In this document: positions 55,011 through 62,086 of the stretch, piece by piece
Layout of the letters: the number at the start of each line of letters is the position of its first letter
Position numbering within the stretch: the stretch's first letter is position 1
Assembly (NCBI RefSeq): GCF_965276875.1
Contig: NZ_OZ255701.1
Location: 1,240,001 to 1,304,000, forward strand
DNA: 64,000 nucleotides
Source: Lichenicoccus sp965276875
GTDB taxonomy: Bacteria > Pseudomonadota > Alphaproteobacteria > Acetobacterales > Acetobacteraceae
Direction of reading: 5' to 3'
Translations under genes and position numbers: made by a program
The notes under the pieces: model-generated
The model's database searches: none
Seen by the model: only the letters and a program-made list of their open reading frames with translations
Told to the model about the DNA's origin: nothing

Positions 55011-55970
55011 ATGTGGGTCGCTTCGAACGACGTTGAGAAAGTTATTGACTGGTTTTACCGTCGCTCGTCTGCCCGGTTTCTGGGTGTCTTCGTCGCGGGC
55101 GATCGGAACTTCGACTCGCTGCTGCGGTCGGTGGTAGCAAGCCGCCAGACCTTTGACGTGATCCTTGGGCCTTGCATAGATCTTGTGTTGTTTAGCAATG
55201 CAGAATTTGAGTCAGAGCAGAACATACCTGTACGTCATATATCAAATTTGTCAAAGTGGACGCCGCAACGTACGCGTGGGATTTCAAACGCTACTTTCAT
55301 GTCGACCAATGATATTGCTTCCTCTCTAAAGCTTGGAATTGACGATTTACCTGGCCTAGTTCTGCTCAGAAAGCGCGACGGCCGCCGAGACGACGGGTCC
55401 GAACGCCTTGTACTTAGCCTAAGAGGTGCAACTGATGTCGACTTCTTGGTCGATTTCTTTAGAGCTTTCCGGAAATCGCTTGAACGGGTCGAGACGGCAC
55501 GATCCACTAAGTTCAGGTTAAATGATTTGGGACTTGCTGAGATCGAACGCAATGTGACTAGCCGCGCCGCGGAAGCGGCGGTCATCGAGAAGTGCGACAA
55601 GCGGATTTCTCGGTATCTTGGGGAAGCGCAGTTGACTGCCGCCTCGTCCGACGATGAACTAGAGCAAGCACGTATTGCCGAGCAACGACTGAACAAGGCG
55701 AAGGTCGCTAAATACAACGCCCGTCACAGAATTGCGAAATTAGATGCACAGGTGCCTATCGAGACCGTCGTAAAATTCATGATGCTGGCAGATGAAGAGA
55801 TAAAAGAATTACAGGCCGTACTCGATCGTTTTGAACGTCGGTTATCCTACGCCTTAGCACGAGACAGGGTTTTCAGGTTCCTAGGTCTGTCCGAGATAAC
55901 AATGAGTCAGGTCAAGCGTATCATTCAGCTAGCGGCCGCCATTAAAGCGGGTAGCGGGGCGCTATTGTGA
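55011..55970 (+). CDS. Unknown cytoplasmic protein with coiled-coil C-terminus
   Basis: 319-aa protein starting MWVASNDVEKVIDWFY at 55011 (frame open to 54951; start uncertain). The first half has an alpha/beta pattern (RFLGVFVAGDRNFDSLLRSV, DLPGLVLLRKRDG, LVLSLRGATDVDFLVDFFRA). Residues about 190-300 are charged, coiled-coil-like helices (DDELEQARIAEQRLNKAKVA). No family recognised. Lower GC than neighbours. It sits alone between two copies of the 14-bp motif, so it may be the payload of a mobile unit. Confidence 0.65.
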   Translation: MWVASNDVEKVIDWFYRRSSARFLGVFVAGDRNFDSLLRSVVASRQTFDVILGPCIDLVLFSNAEFESEQNIPVRHISNLSKWTPQRTRGISNATFMSTNDIASSLKLGIDDLPGLVLLRKRDGRRDDGSERLVLSLRGATDVDFLVDFFRAFRKSLERVETARSTKFRLNDLGLAEIERNVTSRAAEAAVIEKCDKRISRYLGEAQLTAASSDDELEQARIAEQRLNKAKVAKYNARHRIAKLDAQVPIETVVKFMMLADEEIKELQAVLDRFERRLSYALARDRVFRFLGLSEITMSQVKRIIQLAAAIKAGSGALL

Positions 55971-56214
55971 GTTCCTCGATGGCACGCACGCGCTCCGGGT
56001 TCTGCTGTTGCCGATCCAAGGGGTGGAACTCCACCGTGCGCCGGAAGTGCGTCCGCTTTCAAGACAGGAGCCTCGGCGTGTCTACGACTGAGATGGCACA
56101 CCGCGGCCGGTAAGACGATCGTCGGCAATGTCCTCTTGTCACCACGGGTCGCCGTATGGCAGACCTACTGGAAGTTAGTTATTGCCCACTGGCCACCCCA
56201 TGCCAGGGGTCGTG

Positions 56215-56228
56215 TGCAGTTAAGTGCA
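56215..56228 (+). repeat. 14-bp motif, exact copy
   Basis: TGCAGTTAAGTGCA, with GTCGTG before it and AAAG after it, closely like the flanks of the 54770 copy. Confidence 0.7.
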
Positions 56229-56336
56229 AAGTTTAGGACGGTTTGTTGCTCGGGGATAGCGCCCCCACCCCCGCCGCTTGCTGGGACGTTGCCGCGCTGC
56301 TTGGCGCCCCATTTCCACAGGTAGGCCTTCCGCGGG

Positions 56337-56374
56337 GGAAGCGGGGCGGGTCGGTCCAGAGAGCCGCAAAAAGC
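56337..56374 (+). repeat. Direct repeat, copy 1
   Basis: About 38 bp beginning GGAAGCGGGGCGGGTCGGTC and ending GCAAAAAGC, repeated with few changes at 56789-56825. It begins 122 bp after the motif at 56215; copy 2 begins 125 bp after the motif at 56664. Confidence 0.65.
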
Positions 56375-56457
56375 CCATGCACATGTGCTATAATCAGGAC
56401 GCTATGCTGCTGACCCAGGAACAGTAGGACCTCGAGTACGAACTGGGGGTGGAGCAG

Positions 56458-56628
56458 ATGACCGTAAACATCACCAAGGTGCTTGCCGATTGGGACAAGC
56501 AGCGATTGGACATCGACCAGGAACACAAGAGGCTACAGGTGTCGATCTGGGCGATCACGTTTCAGCTGTTGGGCCTTGTCGTGGCATCCTTCGCCGCCGG
56601 AGCATTATGGGCAAGGCTGTTCTGGTGA
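56458..56628 (+). CDS. Small coiled-coil/single-TM protein
   Basis: 56-aa protein from ATG 56458 behind GGTGGAG. A charged helix (VLADWDKQRLDIDQEHKRLQ) precedes one membrane segment (LLGLVVASFAAGALWARLFW). Upstream in the same frame, ATG 56404 reads MLLTQEQ, then TAG, then DLEYELGVEQ; the coding-like sequence after the TAG suggests a former longer N-terminus or an upstream amber mutation. Holin-like or toxin-like size; function unknown. Confidence 0.6.
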   Translation: MTVNITKVLADWDKQRLDIDQEHKRLQVSIWAITFQLLGLVVASFAAGALWARLFW

Positions 56629-56663
56629 GACCGAATCCGGCCCGCAGAGAGCCGTGGGTCGCG

Positions 56664-56677
56664 TGCAGTTAACTTCA
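56664..56677 (+). repeat. 14-bp motif, degenerate copy
   Basis: TGCAGTTAACTTCA, two mismatches, with GTCGCG before and ACGG after, matching the flank style of the 56215 copy. Confidence 0.5.
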
Positions 56678-56788
56678 ACGGACTATAGACCCGTTGGTGA
56701 ATGGAGGTGACATCTTCTCCTCGCTCCATGTCCCATGGCAATGTCACTGTGCGCGACATCCCGCTCCCGAAGTTGGTGCCTGCCTCAG

Positions 56789-56825
56789 AGGAAGCGGAGC
56801 GGGTCGGTCCAGGGGCTGCAAAAAG
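56789..56825 (+). repeat. Direct repeat, copy 2
   Basis: About 37 bp beginning GGAAGCGGAGCGGGTCGGTC and ending GCAAAAAGC. With copy 1 it flanks the 56-aa gene, so the segment behaves like a duplicated boundary unit. Confidence 0.65.
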
Positions 56826-57074
56826 CTGCTGCCTCTTTTAGTTTCCGGCCGGATGAGCGCGCCAGCCCGTCTACCGCGCATCTACATTTGGACGCCCCTA
56901 AAGTCGCTTCCGTTGTACTCCTGGCTGCCACCAAGCTGCTCATATGCTGGGTCGCGAGTCCACTCCGGTCAGCCTTCGGCATGGATTATCGGCTGCGACA
57001 GAGAGCGGCTACTCCCTAAACCCGCATCTTAGGCTAAGATTGTAACGTCCCTACGTTGAGGTTTGTTGTACGAG

Positions 57075-60000
57075 ATGAAGGCACTCCGCTGGACCGCCGT
57101 CAGCCAGTCGGCCTTCGAATGGGAGAGGGAAGCCCTCGACTTCCTGCGCGACAACCTGCCTGACCACGAACCTTGGCGCGCCTGGTCGAACTTCGAGTTC
57201 ATCGACGATGAGGGACGGGTCAATGAGGTCGACGCCCTGGTCCTAGCACCGGCCGGCCTGATCCTTATCGAAGCGAAATCCCGGCCGGGAACCATCCGCG
57301 GCGATGCCTACAGCTGGACGTGGCGAACCGAGGGGCGGGAGATCACCACCGACAACCCTCTCCCGCTCGCCAACCGGAAGGCCAAACGCCTCGCTTCTGT
57401 CCTGCGCCGGCAAGAGGCCCTCAGCGGCCGCAGCGGCGCGCGCATCACGCCTTGGGTTGAGCCGCTGATCTTCCTATCGAAGGTGAGCCAACGTCCGGTT
57501 CTGGATCCCGGCACGGCGAAGCGTGTTGTCCTGCGAGGAGAGGCAGGCAAGCCGGACGACTCCGGCGTTATCGGCACGTTGCTGCGCGCCGACGAGCTCG
57601 GCTTCGGCCGTCGAGGGGCGGTTGATTCTGCGGTCGCACGGCAGATCACAAAAGCCTTGGAACAGGCTGGCGTGAGGCCGCCGGGACGCGGACGGAGGGT
57701 TGGCGATTACGAACTCGGACAGCTCCTCGGCGAGGGCGACAACTGGCAGGACTTCGCCGCTCGGCATGCCGCTACAGGCGTGAAGCGCCGAGTTCGCGTC
57801 TACCCCTATGCCCGCGCCACGACGCCCGAGGCACGGGACCGCCTCGCCCGCACCGCCCAACGCGAATCCCGCGTTCTGGAAGGGCTGGAGCACCAGGGCA
57901 TCCAGCGCGTCCTCGACTATCGCGAGGCCGAGCTCGGACCGGCGCTCGTGTTCGAGTATGATCCAGATGCGCTCCGCCTGGATCGTTTCATGTCCCAGCG
58001 CCTCGCAAAGCTGGCGCTTACTGAACGGTTGAGCTTGGTGCGGCAGCTGGCCGAGGCAATGGCCTACGCGCACGGGAAGCGGCTCTACCACCGTGGTCTG
58101 GCACCCCAGAGTATCCTCGTGCGGGACGCCGATAGTTCTGCCCCTCGGCTTCACGTCACCAATTGGCAGGTCGCCAGCAGAGCCGAGGGAAGCACCGCAG
58201 GCGCTGTGATGACGGCCGGAACCTTACATGTTGAAGACCACCTCACCGATCCATCGAAGATCTATCTTGCGCCCGAGGCGGCATCGGCTGGGGATGCTGG
58301 CGCCGCCCAGGCAGATGTCTTCTCGCTCGGCGCGATTGCGTATCACCTCCTCTCCGGCCGCCCACCGTCGACTAGCCCGCTGCAGCTCCCGAGCGTGCTT
58401 CGGGAGGGAAACGGCCTGCTCTTGTCCGGCCTCATGAACGGTGCAGGGCGCTGGCTTGAGGAGATGGTGCGAGCCGCCACCGCCCCCGTAGTGCGCGACA
58501 GACCGCGCGACGCACGCGAGTTTCTAGAATACCTAGCCGAAGCGGAGCGTGAGGCCGCCCCTCCGGAGCCGGCGCCGACCTATGTCACGGATCCGGCCAC
58601 GGCAGCGGCCGGCGACCGCCTGGAAGGCGATCTCGTGATCAAGCGGCGGCTTGGGCAGGGCGGCAGCGCCTACGCCTTCCTGGTCGAACGGGAGGCCACC
58701 GGCGAGGAGTTCGTCCTCAAGGTTGCGCTCGACGACGCGCACGCCGATCGCATCCGGGCCGAGGCCGGCATCCTGCGTCCGCTCCGCCACCCAAACATCG
58801 TTAGATTTGTCGCCGACACGACCATTGCCGGACGACCCGCCATCCTCATGGAGCGAGCAGGGGATCGCACACTCGCCCAGTGGATACGCGGCGGCGATCC
58901 TCTGTCGCTGGACCTCATGCGGCGCTTCGGTGAGCACCTCCTCTCGGCTGTCGAGTATCTGGAGGGCGACGGCGTCGCCCATCGCGACGTAAAGCCCGAC
59001 AACATAGGCATAGCAAAGGCCGCGGCGACGGGAGCCTACCGGCTCGTTCTCTTCGACTTTTCCCTGTCACGCGCCCCGCTCGAGAACGTCACTGCCGGCA
59101 CCAGGCCTTACCTCGACCCCTTCCTCGTCGACCGCCGCCCACCGCGCTGGGATCTTCACGCCGAACGCTACGCGGTGGCGATCACGCTCCACGAGTTGCT
59201 GGTGGGCACGCCGCCCACATTCGGGGATGGCCTTACCGAAGCGCGCTTTATTGAAGATGAAGCCACGATCGCTGTCGACCGCTTCGACCCCGCCCTGCGT
59301 GACGGCCTGGAGACCTTTTTTCGCCGTGCCCTGCGCCGCGACCCCGTCGAGCGGTTCGGAAACACGGAGGAGATGCTGCGGGCTTGGCGAGAAGCCTTCT
59401 CGCCGATGGATCGCGTCACCGCCGCGGCCGACAGCATCGAGGTCATCGCCCCTCGCCTCGATCGGACCAGCAGCATCGCCGAGGTCGGCTACGGGGTCGA
59501 GGCGCGTGCCGTGCTTGACCAGATGGGCATCCACACCGTGCTCCAGCTCCTGGGCGTACCTCGTCTCCAGTTCCGCTATCTCACCGGGGTCGGCGACCGC
59601 ATCCGACGGGAGATCCGCGAACGGGCGAAGCGCCTTGCGGAACTCCGCCGCGACCTTGTCCCCGGCGGCATCACCGAGAACGATGGCGGCCGGGCCACCC
59701 TGGACCGTTTGGCGGAGCAATTGCTCCCACGTCGCCCTGCCGGCGACGATCGGCCTGAGGACCGCGTCCTCGCGTACTATCTCGGCATCGACGACGACGC
59801 GGCATCCTGGGCCAGTGCCGGGCAGGTGGCGGCCGCCGTCGGCACGTCCCGCGGCGCCGTGGCCGACGCTCTCGAAGCGGCCCGGACCCGCTGGCACAAG
59901 AGCGCCGACCTGAATGCTGTCCGGGGCGAACTCAGCATGCTGATCGAGAAGGCCGGCGGCATCGCCACCGCTGACGAACTGGCCGTGCAGCTTCTCGGCT

Positions 60001-61235
60001 CTCGCGGCTCGGTCAGGGAGGACGACAGGGAACGCATGCGGCGCGCACGCGCGACGATCCGCGCCGCCATCGAACTCGAGGCCTCGGTCACTCCAACGCG
60101 CTTCGCCTCCTACGCCGAGGCGAGGCCCGAGGCGGCCATCCTCGTCTCCGCGTCGCCGGAGAGCGCCGAATACGCCCGACGCCTCGGTCGCGCCGCCGAC
60201 AAGCTCGCCGCGGAGACACCGCTGCCGAGCCCTGGCCGGGTGGATGACGAACTCGGCGTCGTCCCCTTCCCGGAAGGCGCAGGAGCCCTGACACCGGAGC
60301 GTCGGCTGCGTTTGGCCATCGCCGTCTCAGCCGGTGCCGCCCTCTCCGCGCGTGGAGAGCTCTACCCTCGCGGCATGAAGGCGCTGGGGGCGCTGAGGCT
60401 CGCTCTCGGAACTCTCGCCAACATCCGGGCTCTCAATGAAGCCGAGCTGCGCGCCCGTGTCCGCGGCCGCTTCCCGGAGGCCGAGGACCTGCCCCTCCGT
60501 CCCGACCTCGATGCCCTGCTGGAAGAAGCCAGCGCCGAGGTCGATTGGCACGATGCCGGTCCGGATGGCGCGGGCTACTATAGTCGCTCCATCGCCAATA
60601 GCGGCAGCGGCACCGCGATGCTGATCCGCCACGCCACCTTCGACCAGGCGCAGGAAGCGACACCCGATGTCCTCGCCGCCCGGGCGATCGAGGACAAGAT
60701 CGTCTTCGCCGCCGAAAAAGGCGTGTTCCTGGCACTGACCGTCGAGCCGCGTCAGGCTCGCGGCGCCGAGGCCGAGCTTTTGCGCCGCTTCCCACGGGAG
60801 GTCGTCAGCCTCGAACGCCTCATGCTCCAGGCCATGCGCGCCCGGGCCGAGGAACGCCGCATTGCCTGGCCGAAGGCGCTCATGGCCGACGCCGCCGCGC
60901 GGGACAGCGCCGACTTCCGCAACCTCCTCCGCCTCGCGGCCGAGGCGGCACCGCGCGTGGCGAAGGAGATCCTCACCCTCCGGCAGCCGGCCCTGCTGAC
61001 CCGCCCCGGCCTGATCGCCCGCTATGACCTGATGACAATGCTGGACGAGTTCTCGCAAGCCTCCGGCGCCTCGGGCGGGCCGCCCAGCCTCTGGCTCCTC
61101 ATCCCACAAGCCACGCCCCGCCGTCCCGAGATCGACGGCGCCATCCTGCCCGTGATCTCCGCCGCAAACTGGACCCGGCTGACGGACCCCTGGCTGGCCA
61201 ACGCCCACCGCACCGGCGGCCGCTTCGCCGCCTGA
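57075..61235 (+). CDS. pglW: BREX type 2 serine/threonine kinase PglW
   Basis: 1,386-aa PglW; ATG 57075 chosen over in-frame TTGs. N-terminal NERD domain (about 10-120): NEVDALVLAPAGLILIEAKS with nuclease-like Asp and Glu-x-Lys. A first kinase-like domain (about 210-490) has YHRGLAPQSIL instead of HRD, so it is a likely pseudokinase. The second kinase (about 515-770) is intact: LGQGGSAYAFL, VLKVAL, HRDVKPDN (636-643), LFDFSLSR. Later, QMGIHTVLQLLGVPRLQFRY resembles a helix-hairpin-helix. In BREX-2/Pgl it supports phage exclusion with PglX, Y and Z. Confidence 0.93.
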   Translation: MKALRWTAVSQSAFEWEREALDFLRDNLPDHEPWRAWSNFEFIDDEGRVNEVDALVLAPAGLILIEAKSRPGTIRGDAYSWTWRTEGREITTDNPLPLANRKAKRLASVLRRQEALSGRSGARITPWVEPLIFLSKVSQRPVLDPGTAKRVVLRGEAGKPDDSGVIGTLLRADELGFGRRGAVDSAVARQITKALEQAGVRPPGRGRRVGDYELGQLLGEGDNWQDFAARHAATGVKRRVRVYPYARATTPEARDRLARTAQRESRVLEGLEHQGIQRVLDYREAELGPALVFEYDPDALRLDRFMSQRLAKLALTERLSLVRQLAEAMAYAHGKRLYHRGLAPQSILVRDADSSAPRLHVTNWQVASRAEGSTAGAVMTAGTLHVEDHLTDPSKIYLAPEAASAGDAGAAQADVFSLGAIAYHLLSGRPPSTSPLQLPSVLREGNGLLLSGLMNGAGRWLEEMVRAATAPVVRDRPRDAREFLEYLAEAEREAAPPEPAPTYVTDPATAAAGDRLEGDLVIKRRLGQGGSAYAFLVEREATGEEFVLKVALDDAHADRIRAEAGILRPLRHPNIVRFVADTTIAGRPAILMERAGDRTLAQWIRGGDPLSLDLMRRFGEHLLSAVEYLEGDGVAHRDVKPDNIGIAKAAATGAYRLVLFDFSLSRAPLENVTAGTRPYLDPFLVDRRPPRWDLHAERYAVAITLHELLVGTPPTFGDGLTEARFIEDEATIAVDRFDPALRDGLETFFRRALRRDPVERFGNTEEMLRAWREAFSPMDRVTAAADSIEVIAPRLDRTSSIAEVGYGVEARAVLDQMGIHTVLQLLGVPRLQFRYLTGVGDRIRREIRERAKRLAELRRDLVPGGITENDGGRATLDRLAEQLLPRRPAGDDRPEDRVLAYYLGIDDDAASWASAGQVAAAVGTSRGAVADALEAARTRWHKSADLNAVRGELSMLIEKAGGIATADELAVQLLGSRGSVREDDRERMRRARATIRAAIELEASVTPTRFASYAEARPEAAILVSASPESAEYARRLGRAADKLAAETPLPSPGRVDDELGVVPFPEGAGALTPERRLRLAIAVSAGAALSARGELYPRGMKALGALRLALGTLANIRALNEAELRARVRGRFPEAEDLPLRPDLDALLEEASAEVDWHDAGPDGAGYYSRSIANSGSGTAMLIRHATFDQAQEATPDVLAARAIEDKIVFAAEKGVFLALTVEPRQARGAEAELLRRFPREVVSLERLMLQAMRARAEERRIAWPKALMADAAARDSADFRNLLRLAAEAAPRVAKEILTLRQPALLTRPGLIARYDLMTMLDEFSQASGASGGPPSLWLLIPQATPRRPEIDGAILPVISAANWTRLTDPWLANAHRTGGRFAA

Positions 61236-61245
61236 CTCATTGCAC

Positions 61246-61279
61246 TTGATGTTTCGCGTATGACGCGATACGTATCAAC
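61246..61279 (+). promoter_or_regulatory. Candidate autoregulated promoter of the TA pair
   Basis: TTGATG (61246-61251), a 17-bp spacer and TACGTA (61269-61274) precede GTG 61280. A dyad with outer arms TTGAT/ATCAA and inner arms CGTAT/ATACG spans it, as expected for a HigA-type operator. Transcription from here would let the TA pair be expressed apart from pglW. Confidence 0.5.
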
Positions 61280-61561
61280 GTGATTCGAAGCTTTGGCGAC
61301 AAGGTGACCGCACTTGTCTTCCAGGGCGGCCTGCCTCGCGGCATGGCGCGGGACCTGGCCCAGGGCGCGCGCCGCAAGCTGGTGATGCTGGACGCGGCGG
61401 AGCGTCTGGAAGATCTGCGCGCGCCGCCCGGCAACCGGCTGGAAGCCCTGCGCGGCGACCGCGCCGGCCAGTTTTCCATCCGGATCAACGGGCAGTGGCG
61501 CCTGGTCTTCGTCTGGCGCGACGGCGGCCCGCATGAGGTCGAGATCGTGGACTACCATTGA
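61280..61561 (+). CDS. higB: HigB-like toxin (RelE-superfamily killer protein)
   Basis: 93-aa protein starting at GTG 61280: MIRSFGDKVTALVFQGGLPR, LVMLDAAERLEDLRAPPGNR, LEALRGDRAGQFSIRINGQW, RLVFVWRDGGPHEVEIVDYH. This is the plasmid-maintenance killer family: a ribosome-dependent mRNA interferase. The conserved FSIRINGQWRL(V/I) strand and terminal DYH are present. It lies between pglW and pglX, in the same direction, with the antitoxin 11 bp downstream. Confidence 0.92.
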   Translation: MIRSFGDKVTALVFQGGLPRGMARDLAQGARRKLVMLDAAERLEDLRAPPGNRLEALRGDRAGQFSIRINGQWRLVFVWRDGGPHEVEIVDYH

Positions 61562-61572
61562 GGAGGCTCGCC

Positions 61573-61965
61573 ATGACGACACGCGTGATGCCCCAGAGAA
61601 AGATCACAAGGCCGATCTCCCGCAGCGACCTTGATGCCGGTCACGTGGACCTGGCTGAGGTGGACAGCGGTCAGCGCCTGGGGCCCACTCATCCCGGCGA
61701 GGTGCTGCGACACGAATTCCTGGAGCCGCTGGGCCTGTCGGCGCACGCGCTGGCCCTCGCGTTGCGCGTGCCGGCAAACCGCATCACGGCCATCCTGGGC
61801 GGGCGGCGCGCCGTCACAGCGGAGACGGCGCTGCGCCTGGCCCGGCATTTCGGCACCACGCCGGCCTTCTGGCTCAACCTGCAGAAGGCCCATGAGCTGG
61901 AAGTCGCGGAGCAGGAGGCCGGGGACCGCATCCGCGCCGAGGTCGCCCCGAGGGCCGCCGCCTAG
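61573..61965 (+). CDS. higA: HigA-like antitoxin (XRE HTH)
   Basis: 130-aa antitoxin with GAGGAGG before ATG 61573. After a 45-residue extension it shows GPTHPGEVLRHEFLEPLGLS, ALALALRVPANRITAILGGR and LRLARHFGTTPAFWLNLQKA, the full HigA signature. It binds HigB and its own promoter. The N-terminal extension is longer than in typical HigA (about 100 aa). Confidence 0.93.
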   Translation: MTTRVMPQRKITRPISRSDLDAGHVDLAEVDSGQRLGPTHPGEVLRHEFLEPLGLSAHALALALRVPANRITAILGGRRAVTAETALRLARHFGTTPAFWLNLQKAHELEVAEQEAGDRIRAEVAPRAAA

Positions 61966-62086
61966 CGTTGCCAGGGCGGCGCCACCGTCCTGCCGAGCGG
62001 CGGCGTCCGGTGCAGGAGGATTGCCGGGTAGGGCTAGGCCTGCGATGTTCCACACCAAGAATGAATAACAGGGGCCGGGCTAGTTA

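Larger units (their letters stand above)
55971..56457. other. Non-coding unit boundary with motif and direct repeat
   Basis: About 490 bp with no supported gene. It holds the 14-bp motif at 56215 and one copy of a 38-bp direct repeat at 56337-56374. At 56404 an ATG opens a frame into the next small gene but is cut by an in-frame TAG at 56425. Confidence 0.5.
56629..57074. other. Upstream region of the BREX locus
   Basis: About 445 bp without a gene. It holds a degenerate motif at 56664 and direct-repeat copy 2 at 56789-56825. GAGG at 57057 is a weak RBS for pglW. No clear promoter hexamers were picked out. Confidence 0.45.

Noticed and set aside
45782..56677. Integron attC sites
   Set aside because: GTTAAGT in the motif fits GTTRRRY, but no paired RYYYAAC core at attC distance was found and neither recombinase shows an obvious integron-integrase layout.
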